From positions 52,124 through 116,123 of the forward strand of contig NCHQ01000019.1 in NCBI GenBank assembly GCA_002281855.1: DNA of 64,000 nucleotides. The letters run 5' to 3'. The stretch is from Rhodospirillales bacterium 24-66-33. Lineage in GTDB: Bacteria > Pseudomonadota > Alphaproteobacteria > Reyranellales > Reyranellaceae. A program made the translations under genes and the position numbers. The notes beneath the pieces are model-generated. The model saw nothing but the letters and a program-made list of their open reading frames with translations. It did not search any database and was not told the origin of the DNA. This document shows positions 7,718 through 16,847 of this stretch, one piece after another (the stretch's first letter is position 1; every line of letters starts with the position of its first letter).

Positions 7718-9117
7718 GGCTGCAGCAGCCGGGCCGCGCTGTTTCGCAGGCGGATCGGCAACGGATCGCCGTCGATCTCGGCGAGGGTCAGGCAGCGCTG
7801 CGGTTTCTTCGAGTCCACGATCTGGCGTGCGAAGGCGGCGTCGTGCAGCTCGACGTTCAACTCGAAGTTCAAACGGAAGCTGCGCGTGTCCCAATTGGCG
7901 CTGCCGATGAACGACCAGGAATCGTCGATCGTCATCAGCTTTGAGTGGTCGAACGGCGCCGGCATCATCCAGATGCGACATCCGGCTTCGATCAGCGGCC
8001 TGAGCGGCACCCGCCGTGCCCAATCGAGAATCGCGTGATTGGAGTTCTCCGGCAGCAGGATGTCGACCTTGATGCCGCGCATCGCCGCCAGGCCCAGCGC
8101 CATGGTGAGCGGCTCGCCCGGCAGGAAATAGGGCGTCACCACCCGGATCGAGTCGCGCGCGCAGGAGATGGCATGCAGGGTCACGAACTCGATCTGCTCC
8201 ATGTCCTCGTCAGGACCGGAGGGCACGACGCGCGCCAGCACCGTCCCGACCGGCTCGAGCGTCGGGAACCAGTCATCGTCGAGCGGCTCGCCCGTCGTGA
8301 ACTGCCAGTCGTCGGCGAAGGCGTCGGTGAGCTGCTCGACCACGGGACCTTCGATGCGGAAATGCGTGTCGCGGACGGGATGGGGCGGGTTCTCGGCGAT
8401 GACGTTCTCTGCGCCGATGTTGAGCCCGCCGGTGAAGGCCACGCGACCGTCGATGACCAGCAGCTTGCGATGATTGCGCAAGTTCACGAACGGCGTGCGC
8501 CAGGGGAAATAGGAATGCAGGAAGCGCGCGACCGGGACGCCGGCCTTGCGCAGCCGGTTGTAGGTGCCAGACCAGAAGTAGCCGCCGCCAACTCCGTCGA
8601 TCAGGACGCGCACCTTCACGCCGCGTTGCTGCGCTGCGATCAAGGCCTCGTGGAATTTCTCGCCCGCGGAATCGGCGCGGAAGATGTAGCTGCAGAGTCC
8701 GATGGTCGACTTCGCCTTGCCGATTTCCTCGAGCATACGAGGGTAGGCCTCGTCCCCGCTGTGCATCATCTCGACGATATTGCCGGGCTTCGAAGGCAGG
8801 CCCGTCACCCGCCCGACCGCATACTCCAGCGGCGTCAGCGAATCCCGCGTCACCGTTGCGGCAGCATCGTCCGCGGCAGGCAGCAGGTGCTGACGTCTCA
8901 GCCGCTGGGCCCGCCGCTTCACGCGGTTGATGCCTATGATGGCGTAGAGCAACCCGCCCAGGAACGGCGAGAGCCAGGCGATGCCGATCCAGGATACCGC
9001 TGCCCCGACGCTGCGCTTGTAGAGCAGCACATGTACCGTGACGGCGACCGCAAGGGCGACATGCGCCACGGCAGCGGTCGCACCCACCACTGCCGCCAGA
9101 TTGTCATCGACTGTCAC
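7708..9117 (-). CDS. cls: Cardiolipin synthase (phospholipase D superfamily)
   Basis: A 469-residue membrane-bound enzyme that condenses two phosphatidylglycerols into cardiolipin. Two N-terminal membrane helices (about residues 8-30 and 40-60, the PLDc_N region) are followed by two HKD catalytic motifs: NHRKLLVIDG near residue 216 and DHSKLMTIDD near residue 390, the latter followed by the family's SANWDTRSFRLNFE block. The start is GTG at 9117. It is the last gene of a leftward group after the aminotransferase, with an 86-bp gap, so co-transcription is only possible. Length is normal for bacterial Cls. Confidence 0.92.
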   Translation of the reverse strand: MTVDDNLAAVVGATAAVAHVALAVAVTVHVLLYKRSVGAAVSWIGIAWLSPFLGGLLYAIIGINRVKRRAQRLRRQHLLPAADDAAATVTRDSLTPLEYAVGRVTGLPSKPGNIVEMMHSGDEAYPRMLEEIGKAKSTIGLCSYIFRADSAGEKFHEALIAAQQRGVKVRVLIDGVGGGYFWSGTYNRLRKAGVPVARFLHSYFPWRTPFVNLRNHRKLLVIDGRVAFTGGLNIGAENVIAENPPHPVRDTHFRIEGPVVEQLTDAFADDWQFTTGEPLDDDWFPTLEPVGTVLARVVPSGPDEDMEQIEFVTLHAISCARDSIRVVTPYFLPGEPLTMALGLAAMRGIKVDILLPENSNHAILDWARRVPLRPLIEAGCRIWMMPAPFDHSKLMTIDDSWSFIGSANWDTRSFRLNFELNVELHDAAFARQIVDSKKPQRCLTLAEIDGDPLPIRLRNSAARLLQPYL

Positions 9118-9203
9118 GTTGCCTGTTCCCCGCCCGCGGCTGGTCCAGAACAGGTTCTAGCGACGCCCCGTATAGAACGCCATGCGCAAGCTGCGCCGGG
9201 GCG

Positions 9204-10529
9204 TCAGGCCACCGCCTTGATGGTCTTTGCGGTGATGTCGACGATTTCGTCGATCTGGGCCTTCTCGATCACCAGCGGCGGCGACATGGCGATGGCGTCG
9301 CCCGACTGGCGGACCATCAGGCCCAGATCGAACGCCTTGACGAAGGCCTTGTAGCCGCGTGTCCCGACCGCACCCTCCGGCGCCAGGTCGATGCCGCAGG
9401 CCATACCGAGGTTCCGGATGTCGGTGACGTTCGGCAGGCCCTTCAGCGAATGGATACCCTCTTCCCAGTAGGGCGACAGCTCGGCGGCGCGGGCGAACAG
9501 CTCCTCGTCGCGGTAGATGTCGAGCACCGCCGACGCCGCGGCGCAGGCCAGAGGATGAGCCGAGTAGGTGTAGCCGTGGAACAGGTCGATGGCGCTTTCC
9601 GGCCCGTTCATCAGCCCGTCGAACACATGCTTGCGCACGAACACGCCGCCCATCGGCACGGTGGCATTGGAGATGCCCTTGGCGACCGTCATCAGGTCGG
9701 GAATCACCCCGAACTTGTCGGCCGCAAAGGAGGCGCCGAGGCGGCCGAAGCCCGTGATAACTTCGTCGAAGATCAGCAGGATGCCGTGCTTGTCGCAAAT
9801 CTCGCGCAGGCGCTTCAGGTAGCCCTTGGGCGGCGGCAGGAAGCCGGTCGAGCCGGCGCAGGGCTCGACGATGACCGCGGCGATGTTGGAAGCGTCGTGA
9901 AGGCCGACGATGCCTTCCAGCGCGTCGGCGAGATGGGCGCCGTTCTCCGGCTCGCCCTTGGAGAACGCGTTCTCCGGGAGGTGGGTGTGCGGCAGGTGAT
10001 CCACACCCGGCAGCATCGCGCCGAACCATTTGCGATTGTTGACCATGCCGCCGACGGAAATGCCGCCGAAGCCGACGCCGTGGTAGCCGCGCTCGCGGCC
10101 GACGAAACGCGTGCGGGTGCCCTGGCCATTGGCGCGATGATAGGCCAGCGCGATCTTGAGTGCGCTGTCGACCGCCTCGGAGCCGGAGTTGCAGTAAAAG
10201 GCGTGGTTGAGGTCGCCCGGCAGGAGGGCGGCGTGGCGCGCCGCCAGTTCGAAGGCCTTGGGATGGCCCATCTGGAACGACGGCGCATAGTCCATCTCAT
10301 CCAGCTGCTTCGCGATCGCCGCCTTGATCTCCTCGCGGCCGTGACCGGCGTTGACGCACCACAGGCCGGCCGTGCCGTCGATGATCTTGCGACCCTCCGG
10401 CGTCCAGTAATGAACCCCCTTCGCCCTGGCCAGCATGCGCGGGTTCTTCTTGAATTGCCGGTTCGCAGTGAACGGCATGAAGAACGCTTCGAGATTGTTG
10501 GCGGCAGGCGCGGTGTTCGACGGCGTCAT
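9204..10529 (-). CDS. Class III omega-aminotransferase, beta-alanine:pyruvate type
   Basis: A 441-residue PLP enzyme of fold type I. The PLP lysine is K284 in TVAKGISNA. It is preceded by the cofactor-ring Asp in IFDEVITGFGR, with YHGVGFGG and the phosphate-binding CNSGSEAVDSALK block upstream. The N-terminal FMPFTANRQFK segment and TAGLWCVNAGH are typical of omega-amino acid:pyruvate transaminases that convert beta-alanine to malonate semialdehyde, although several amines can serve. It lies 39 bp downstream of acuI on the same strand; together they would fit three-carbon (beta-alanine/3-hydroxypropionate/acrylate) metabolism. Confidence 0.88.
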   Translation of the reverse strand: MTPSNTAPAANNLEAFFMPFTANRQFKKNPRMLARAKGVHYWTPEGRKIIDGTAGLWCVNAGHGREEIKAAIAKQLDEMDYAPSFQMGHPKAFELAARHAALLPGDLNHAFYCNSGSEAVDSALKIALAYHRANGQGTRTRFVGRERGYHGVGFGGISVGGMVNNRKWFGAMLPGVDHLPHTHLPENAFSKGEPENGAHLADALEGIVGLHDASNIAAVIVEPCAGSTGFLPPPKGYLKRLREICDKHGILLIFDEVITGFGRLGASFAADKFGVIPDLMTVAKGISNATVPMGGVFVRKHVFDGLMNGPESAIDLFHGYTYSAHPLACAAASAVLDIYRDEELFARAAELSPYWEEGIHSLKGLPNVTDIRNLGMACGIDLAPEGAVGTRGYKAFVKAFDLGLMVRQSGDAIAMSPPLVIEKAQIDEIVDITAKTIKAVA

Positions 10530-10568
10530 CGGCAGACCTTCGGGTAAGATGAACTCCGGGTTACGCTA

Positions 10569-11561
10569 TCACTTGTTCACGTCGACAACCACGCGGCCGC
10601 GTATCTCTCCTTTGAGGATTTTTGGGGCCAGCGCCATGAGATCGCCCAGTCCCGCCTCGCTCACGGTGCTGTCGAGCTTGTCGAGCGGCAGGTCGCGACC
10701 GAGACGACGCCATGCTTCCTCACGCGGCGCCTTCGGCAGCATCACCGAGTCGATGCCATAGACGGAAACGCCCCGGAGGATGAAGGGCAGGATCGAGCCG
10801 GGAAATGAAGGACCGGCCGCGAGTCCGCAGACCGCCGCCGCGCCGCCGTACTTCACCTGCGCCAGGGCCCTGGCAAACATCACGCCGGAAACCGTGTCGA
10901 CAACTCCCGCGAAGCGCTCCGTGAGCAGCGGGCGATCCGGCGCCTCGGTCAGTTCCTTGCGGTCCATGATCGTGGTGGCGCCGAGCGACTTCAGATACTC
11001 GCCCTCCTGGGGCCGGCCAGTCGCAGCGACCACCGTGTACCCGAGCTTGGCCAGGATCGCGACGGCGACCGAGCCGACGCCACCCGCTGCTCCCGTGACC
11101 AGAATTTCGCCCTTGGCGGGGTCGATGCCATGCTTCTCCAGCGCCATGACGCAGAGCATGGAGGTGTAGCCGGCGGTGCCGATCGCCATTGCATGCCGCG
11201 TCGAGAGGCCGGCCGGCAGCTTGACGAGCCAGTCACCTTTCACGCGCGCCTTGGTGGCGTAGCCGCCCCAGTGCAGTTCGCCGACGCGATAGCCGTTCAG
11301 GACGACCTTGTCGCCGGCCTTGAAGGCCGCGTTCTCGGAACTCTCCACGGTGCCCGCGAAATCGATGCCGCCGACATGGGGCCAAGTCTTGACCAGTCCA
11401 CCGCCGGTCGTCAGCACGAGGCCGTCCTTGTAGTTCAGAGTCGAATAGTCGACCGCAACGACGACATCTCCCGCCGGCAGCCTGTCCTCAGGCAAGGTTT
11501 CGATGGCGCCGCTGACTTTGCGGTCTGCGCCCTGGGTCAGGACAAGTGCGCGGAAGGTCAT
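10569..11561 (-). CDS. acuI: Acrylyl-CoA reductase (NADPH), AcuI/YhdH family
   Basis: A 330-residue medium-chain dehydrogenase/reductase without zinc-binding cysteines. The family signature YSTLNYKDGL is near residue 40, the NADPH motif GAAGGVGSVAV in the middle, and the C-terminal GRVVVDVN ending is typical of AcuI/YhdH. It reduces toxic acryloyl-CoA to propionyl-CoA in the cytosol, a step in DMSP and 3-hydroxypropionate assimilation. ATG 11561 has a GAGGAG ribosome site. It is the first gene of the leftward acuI-aminotransferase-cls group and its promoter should lie in the 411-bp gap upstream. Confidence 0.88.
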   Translation of the reverse strand: MTFRALVLTQGADRKVSGAIETLPEDRLPAGDVVVAVDYSTLNYKDGLVLTTGGGLVKTWPHVGGIDFAGTVESSENAAFKAGDKVVLNGYRVGELHWGGYATKARVKGDWLVKLPAGLSTRHAMAIGTAGYTSMLCVMALEKHGIDPAKGEILVTGAAGGVGSVAVAILAKLGYTVVAATGRPQEGEYLKSLGATTIMDRKELTEAPDRPLLTERFAGVVDTVSGVMFARALAQVKYGGAAAVCGLAAGPSFPGSILPFILRGVSVYGIDSVMLPKAPREEAWRRLGRDLPLDKLDSTVSEAGLGDLMALAPKILKGEIRGRVVVDVNK

Positions 11562-11972
11562 GGGAGCTCCTCAAGAAATGGATGCCGCTGTCTAGCAAGG
11601 CCGCCAACGCTTAGACAGTCTCCGCGAAGGTCCCGTTTCGCCGGTCGCACCGGGCGGGGCGGTGGGGCGGAGCAGGCAAACGCGAGCCTCGTGCAGTCTC
11701 ACTGACAAACGACTTGAGACCAGCGATCACGGGATCCAAGAGAGCCGATTCGACGACAACTCCAATCCAGCGAGCCACTTTGGTTCAATCCGTCGCCTCA
11801 TAATGGGGCTACTTGCTCAAGAATGAAGCACATTTGGAACGTGTATGGTGGTCTGCACCGCTACTCGGGCGACAATGCATAAAAGAGGCGACCCGAATGC
11901 TCCGAGCCTGATAAGATTGATTGATGATTTGATTACGGGGAGACAGAGGACGCTCATCGCGTACCGGGTTGC
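11562..11972. other. Long intergenic region between acuI and the sulfotransferase gene
   Basis: 411 bp between divergent genes. No convincing coding frame, RNA gene, repeat or terminator is seen. The right half (about 11780-11940) is noticeably AT-richer than the flanks, which fits promoters for one or both genes, but no clean -35/-10 pair stands out. An 83-codon open frame at 11845-12096 has no family-like sequence and runs into the sulfotransferase motif region, so it is not called. Confidence 0.5.
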
Positions 11973-13004
11973 ATGTTCGGAACTTATCGCCTCCCTGTCC
12001 TGTCGACTGTGCCCCGCTCGGGCACGTGGTTCCTGCGTTACCTCTTCTCCTTTGTCTGCCACCTCGAACGGGGCGGCCGACTGGACGACCTGTTGACCGG
12101 CGAGGTCGTTGGCAACCCAAAGGGTCCGGCCTTCGACTTCGGCCGTTTCAGGGGCGGGCCGCTGTTTCGCGTGGCCGGGACGCTACCGACCCAGCACATG
12201 TTCATCGGCCATACGGTCTGTCCGGGCTTTCAGGACTTGCTGCCAGCCCGCCATTGGTGGCGGCAGACCTCCTTCCATGTACCGGGCTACGATTGCCTTC
12301 ATGAAGAAGCGAGCTACCGGCACACGCCCGTAGACCTCGCGATCTATGACTATGCCCCCGTCAAGGTGCCGGCGATGGAGCGCGCGGCGCAAAAGGGCCG
12401 CGGAGGACCGATCGCGCTGGTCTATCGCAACCCGGTCGACCAGGCATATTCGTATTTCCGCTACTGTCAGGCACATGTGAATCCGGCGTACCGTGTGTTT
12501 CATGGTCGCCCGGTCGCCGAAATGTCCTTCCGGGAGTATTTGTTCGGCGCGGCACTGATCTCCTACGCGCGCCAGTTCATCACCTACCAGGTTCAGGCCG
12601 CCCGCCATCCCGGACTGGTGAAGATGATTCCGTACGAGAATCTGATCGACCGGCCGGTCGAAACCGCAACCTGCCTGCTGGACCATTTCTCCGGAACGCG
12701 GCGCGAATGGCCGATGCTCCCAGCGGCCGTCCGGCTGGTCCGTAAGGAACATATGCGCGCGATCGAGACCAAACTCGGCAACTCTCTCGACGGCACGCGC
12801 AATGGCCAGAGCAGCCACATGCGGCCGTCCGACGATGCCGGGCGGGATCAGTTGGCCGATGCGTCGGTTCGCGACGAGGCGATCGCACGACTGGGTGAGA
12901 TGGGCATCGATTGCAGTCTTTTTGCATGGCCCACCCCGCGTCCTGCCGCGCTGCGCCTCGCTCTTCCGAACGACGCTCGCCAAGCCTGGCAAGCGTCAGC
13001 CTGA
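11973..13004 (+). CDS. Sulfotransferase-fold protein
   Basis: A 343-residue protein. VPRSGTWFLRYLF near residue 13 matches the 5'-PAPS-binding loop (P-x-SGTTWL type) and ALVYRNPVDQAYSYFRY near residue 150 matches the 3'-phosphate-binding segment of sulfotransferases. It probably transfers sulfate from PAPS to a carbohydrate, lipid or small molecule; the acceptor is unknown. The N-terminus before the first motif is short but the next upstream in-frame codon set ends in a stop at 11925-11927, so ATG 11973 is the only good start even though no clear ribosome site precedes it. It stands alone, with no sulfate-activation genes nearby. Confidence 0.78.
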   Translation: MFGTYRLPVLSTVPRSGTWFLRYLFSFVCHLERGGRLDDLLTGEVVGNPKGPAFDFGRFRGGPLFRVAGTLPTQHMFIGHTVCPGFQDLLPARHWWRQTSFHVPGYDCLHEEASYRHTPVDLAIYDYAPVKVPAMERAAQKGRGGPIALVYRNPVDQAYSYFRYCQAHVNPAYRVFHGRPVAEMSFREYLFGAALISYARQFITYQVQAARHPGLVKMIPYENLIDRPVETATCLLDHFSGTRREWPMLPAAVRLVRKEHMRAIETKLGNSLDGTRNGQSSHMRPSDDAGRDQLADASVRDEAIARLGEMGIDCSLFAWPTPRPAALRLALPNDARQAWQASA

Positions 13005-13092
13005 GCCCGTCCTCAAACCAGACATTTCCACATAATATCTGTGGCCTTGGGGCGCTTGCCAAGCCGAGCGGTCGCCCCCAACTCTGCTCGTG

Positions 13093-13974
13093 ATGTCCTC
13101 CCAATTCAGCCTGCTGCCTCATCGCAGCGTCATCTCCGTCGCCGGCGCCGATCGCGTCGAATTCCTGCAGGGCCTGATCTCCAACGACACCCGAAAGGTG
13201 GCGCCAGGTTCGCCCATCTGGGCAGCGCTGCTGACGCCGCAGGGGCGTTTCCTCAACGACATGTTCGTCGTCGACGCCGGAGGCGAGACCTTTTTCCTGG
13301 AGACCGAGCGCGAGCGCGCGCCGGCGCTCGCGAAGAAGCTGAAGATGTACACCCTCCGATCCAAGGTCACCGTCGAGGATCTGGGGGCATCGCTGGACGT
13401 CGCGGCGGCTTTCGGAGACGAGGCGTCCAGGGCGCTCGGCCTGGGGGCGGCCTCCTTCACCGATCCTCGCCTCGAGAAACTCGGTGTGCGCGTGATCGCT
13501 CCGGCGGGCCAGGCATCCGCGCTTCTCACAGGCCGCGGCTTCGAGGAAGCGCCGCTCGCCGCCTATGACGCGCTGCGCCTGCCGCTCGGCGTGCCCGACG
13601 GCAGCCGCGATCTCCAGGTCGAGAAAGCGCTGCTGCTGGAAAACGGCTTCGACGAACTGAACGGCGTCGACTGGAAGAAGGGCTGCTACATGGGCCAGGA
13701 ACTGACGGCCCGTACCAAGTACCGCGCCCTGATCAAGAAGAGGCTCTTTCCCGTGCGGGTCGAGGGCGCGCTGCCCGAGCCCGGCACGCCGGTCCATCGC
13801 GATGGCGAAGAGGTCGGTGAACTGCGGTCCGGCACGGGCGATCGCGCGCTGGCCATGCTGCGGCTCGATGCGGCGCGCGGCAACGGGTCCGTGCTCACGG
13901 CCGGTGACGCTCGCATCGTGCCGGAAACCCCGCCCTGGATGCGCCTTCCCGATCCGGCGGCCTCTGGCGGGTAG
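13093..13974 (+). CDS. ygfZ: Folate-binding Fe-S cluster repair protein YgfZ/GcvT-domain protein
   Basis: A 293-residue cytoplasmic protein of the YgfZ (COG0354) family, a tetrahydrofolate-dependent helper in assembly or repair of certain Fe-S clusters. The diagnostic KGCYMGQELTAR motif with its conserved Cys is near residue 195. The N-terminal GADRVEFLQGLISND and QGRF-x-ND blocks are those of the GcvT fold. A GTG immediately precedes the ATG, so the start could be one codon earlier. The gene is followed 50 bp later by the gamma-glutamyltransferase gene on the same strand; a functional tie is not obvious. Confidence 0.9.
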   Translation: MSSQFSLLPHRSVISVAGADRVEFLQGLISNDTRKVAPGSPIWAALLTPQGRFLNDMFVVDAGGETFFLETERERAPALAKKLKMYTLRSKVTVEDLGASLDVAAAFGDEASRALGLGAASFTDPRLEKLGVRVIAPAGQASALLTGRGFEEAPLAAYDALRLPLGVPDGSRDLQVEKALLLENGFDELNGVDWKKGCYMGQELTARTKYRALIKKRLFPVRVEGALPEPGTPVHRDGEEVGELRSGTGDRALAMLRLDAARGNGSVLTAGDARIVPETPPWMRLPDPAASGG

Positions 13975-14024
13975 AGGCCACCGGCCTTAAGGTCCCTCCA
14001 CGCCGCCTGCGCGAGGAGAAGACC

Positions 14025-15830
14025 GTGAAGCTCATCAATCCCAATCCCTTCACCACACGGCCGGAAATCGTCGGCACGTTCGGCGTCGTCACCTCCACGC
14101 ACTGGATCGCGACGGCGGTGGGCATGGGTATCCTCGAACGGGGCGGCAACGCCTTCGATGCGGCGGTGGCCACCGCCTTCACGCTGCAGGTGGTCGAGCC
14201 GCATCTCTGCGGTCCCGGCGGCGACGCACCGCTGATCCTGCACGACGTGCGCCGCGGCAAGACCGAGGTCGTCTGCGGTCAAGGCCCGATGCCGGCCGGC
14301 GCGACCATCGCCCACTACAAGAGCCTCGGCCTCGACCTCATTCCGGGCACCGGTCTTCTGCCTGCCTGCATCCCAGGCACTTTCGATGCCTACATGCTGG
14401 TCCTTCGCGATTACGGCACGATGCGACTGGCCGACGTGCTGTCGCCGGCCATCGGCTACTGGTTGAACGGCCACGCCATCGTCGAGCGCGCAACCGCGAC
14501 CATCGCCACCGTCGCCGAGCAGTTCCGCACCCACTGGAAAACGTCGGCCGCGGTGTTCCTGCCGGGTGGCGATGTGCCGAAGCCCGGCTCGCTCTTCCGC
14601 AACGTCACCCTGGGCAATACCTATGCCCGCATCCTCAAGGAGGCCGAATCCGGCGGCGGTGGTCGCGAAGCGGAGATCGAGCGTGCGCGGAAAGCCTGGA
14701 ACCAGGGCTTCGTCGCCGAGGCGATCGACGATTTCTGCCGCACGCAGGAGGTGATGGACGTCTCGGGCCGACCCAACAAGGGCGTGCTGACCGGCCAAGA
14801 CATGGCGAAGTGGCAGGCCACGATCGAAGCGCCCCTCACCTACGATTACGGTCGGTACACGGTTTGCAAGGCGCATACTTGGACGCAGGGCCCGGTGGTT
14901 CTGCAGCAGCTCGCCCTGCTGAAGGGCTTCGACCTCGACGGCATGGATCCAACCAGCCCCGATTTCATCCACCTGCAGGTCGAATGCCTGAAGCTCGCCT
15001 ATGCCGACCGCGAGGTCTTCTACGGCGACCCCGCCTTCGTCGACGTGCCGATGGAGACTTTGCTGTCTGACGCCTACAACGCGGAGCGCCGCGAATTGGT
15101 CGCCCCGGCCTATGCCTCGATGGAGCAGCGGCCCGGCAAGGTCGACGGGTTCGGCGGCGTGGTGAAGCTGCGCCGCGCCGACGGCGTGCGGCTCGGCGTT
15201 GCGTCGAGCGGCGCCGGCGAACCCACAGTCGGCCGCGTCGGACAGACCAACGGCGACACGGTCCATTTCGACATCATCGACAAGGACGGCAACATGATCT
15301 CGGCCACGCCCTCGGGCGGCTGGCTGCAGAGTTCGCCGGTCATTCCCGAACTGGGCTTCCCGCTCGGCACGCGCGGCCAGATGTTCTGGCTGGAGGAAGG
15401 CCTTCCGGGCTCGCTGGCGCCGGGCAAGCGGCCGCGCAGCACGCTCACGCCCACTTTGGCCCATCGCGACGGCAAGCCGTACATGGTCTGGGGCTCGCCG
15501 GGCGGCGACCAGCAGGACCAGTGGGTCACGCAGCACTTCCTGCGCCACGTTCATTGCGACATGAACCTGCAGGAGGCGATCGATGCGCCGGCCTGGCACA
15601 GCGAGCACTTCCCCTCCTCCTTCTGGCCGCGCACCGCGCGACCGGGCGTGCTGGTGCTGGAAGGCCGGATTCCGAAGCAGACCGTGGACGAGCTCAGGAA
15701 GCGCGGCCACGAGGTCGAGGTCAACGACGACTGGTCCGAGGGCCGTCTCACCGCCGCCACGCGCGACGATCCGTGGCGCAAGGCGGCTGCCAATCCGCGC
15801 GGCATGCAGGGCTACGCGGCGGGCCGATGA
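14025..15830 (+). CDS. Gamma-glutamyltransferase family protein (Ntn hydrolase)
   Basis: A 601-residue proenzyme that would cleave itself before Thr412 (in GDTVHFDIID) to give large and small subunits; T412 becomes the N-terminal nucleophile that attacks gamma-glutamyl bonds. Family blocks present include ERGGNAFDAAVA, HLCGPGGD and the GN-x-IS-x-TPSGG segment after the nucleophile. No signal peptide is visible, unlike the secreted E. coli Ggt, so it probably acts in the cytosol. It starts with GTG at 14025 behind GAGGAGA. It leads a rightward group with a complete peptide importer, suggesting that imported gamma-glutamyl peptides (for example glutathione) are its substrates. Confidence 0.88.
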   Translation: MKLINPNPFTTRPEIVGTFGVVTSTHWIATAVGMGILERGGNAFDAAVATAFTLQVVEPHLCGPGGDAPLILHDVRRGKTEVVCGQGPMPAGATIAHYKSLGLDLIPGTGLLPACIPGTFDAYMLVLRDYGTMRLADVLSPAIGYWLNGHAIVERATATIATVAEQFRTHWKTSAAVFLPGGDVPKPGSLFRNVTLGNTYARILKEAESGGGGREAEIERARKAWNQGFVAEAIDDFCRTQEVMDVSGRPNKGVLTGQDMAKWQATIEAPLTYDYGRYTVCKAHTWTQGPVVLQQLALLKGFDLDGMDPTSPDFIHLQVECLKLAYADREVFYGDPAFVDVPMETLLSDAYNAERRELVAPAYASMEQRPGKVDGFGGVVKLRRADGVRLGVASSGAGEPTVGRVGQTNGDTVHFDIIDKDGNMISATPSGGWLQSSPVIPELGFPLGTRGQMFWLEEGLPGSLAPGKRPRSTLTPTLAHRDGKPYMVWGSPGGDQQDQWVTQHFLRHVHCDMNLQEAIDAPAWHSEHFPSSFWPRTARPGVLVLEGRIPKQTVDELRKRGHEVEVNDDWSEGRLTAATRDDPWRKAAANPRGMQGYAAGR

Positions 15831-15863
15831 ACGACCCTCTACCAACCTGTCGCCCGCCTGCCG

Positions 15864-16847
15864 ATGAGTGACGCGCTGCTGGAACTGCGCGGCTTGACGG
15901 TGGACTTCGCTACCGACGACGGCGTCGTCCACGCTGTCGACGGCATCGATCTGGCGCTGGGCAGGGGCCGGACTCTCGGCCTGGTGGGAGAGTCGGGCTG
16001 CGGCAAGAGCGTGACGTCGCTCGCCATCATGGGTCTGCTGCCGCCGGAAAACTCGAAGGTCGGCGGCCAGGTCGTGTTCGAGGGGCGCGATCTGCTGACG
16101 TTGGATGCCCACCTGATCCGCGACCTGCGCGGCGCGCGGCTCGCGATGATCTTCCAGGAGCCGATGACCTCGCTCAATCCCTCCTACACGATCGGCGACC
16201 AGATCATCGAGGCGATCCAGCGCCACCAGCGCCTCGACAAGGCGGCAGCACGGGCGCGCGCGATCGAGGTGCTGAAGCTGGTACGCATTCCCTCGCCCGA
16301 GAAGCGCATCGACGACTATCCGCACAAGCTCTCCGGCGGCATGCGCCAGCGCGCCATGATCGCCATGGCGCTGGCCTGCGGTCCGCAGCTCCTGATCGCC
16401 GACGAGCCGACGACGGCACTCGATGTCACCATCCAGGCGCAGATCCTCGACCTGATGCGCGGCCTGCGCCGCGACACCGGGACCGCCATCATCCTGATCA
16501 CGCACGATCTCGGGGTGGTGGCGGAAATGGCCGACGACGTGGCCGTCATGTATGCGGGCCAGATCGTCGAGCGCGCGGCCGTTCGCGATCTCTTCGCCCG
16601 CCCGGAGCATCCCTATACGGTCGGGCTGCTGGGCTCGATCCCGCGGCTCGACGAAAAGCGCGAGCGGCTCCCCTCGATCGAGGGCCGCGTGCCCGACATG
16701 ACCCGGCCGCCTCCCGGCTGCCGCTTCGCCGCACGTTGTCCCTTCGCCGAGCCGGCGTGCGTCGCCGCGCCGCCTGCACTCGTGGAAGTCGCGCCCGGTC
16801 ACCTTTCGCGCTGCCGTCGCGCGCCGCTCTCTCAGGTCGTGGCATGA
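15864..16847 (+). CDS. Dipeptide/oligopeptide ABC transporter ATP-binding protein (DppD/OppD-like)
   Basis: A 327-residue ATPase subunit. Walker A is GESGCGKS near residue 40, the signature is LSGGMRQR, and Walker B is LLIADEPTTALD. The C-terminal PGCRFAARCPFAEPAC stretch is the oligopeptide-type cysteine motif region (oligo_HPY) found in Dpp/Opp ATPases. It powers import of the peptide ligand at the inner membrane together with the four following genes. It begins 33 bp after the gamma-glutamyltransferase gene and overlaps the next ATPase gene by ATGA. Confidence 0.93.
   Translation: MSDALLELRGLTVDFATDDGVVHAVDGIDLALGRGRTLGLVGESGCGKSVTSLAIMGLLPPENSKVGGQVVFEGRDLLTLDAHLIRDLRGARLAMIFQEPMTSLNPSYTIGDQIIEAIQRHQRLDKAAARARAIEVLKLVRIPSPEKRIDDYPHKLSGGMRQRAMIAMALACGPQLLIADEPTTALDVTIQAQILDLMRGLRRDTGTAIILITHDLGVVAEMADDVAVMYAGQIVERAAVRDLFARPEHPYTVGLLGSIPRLDEKRERLPSIEGRVPDMTRPPPGCRFAARCPFAEPACVAAPPALVEVAPGHLSRCRRAPLSQVVA

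Noticed and set aside
11845..12096. An 83-codon open frame before the sulfotransferase gene
   Set aside because: It has no recognisable sequence and no ribosome site, and it overlaps the real gene's first motif in another frame.
13686..16802. A 1,038-codon open frame on the minus strand
   Set aside because: It is antisense to ygfZ, the gamma-glutamyltransferase and the first ATPase gene; the translation is Arg/His/Asp-rich with no family sequence, as expected for shadow frames in high-GC DNA.
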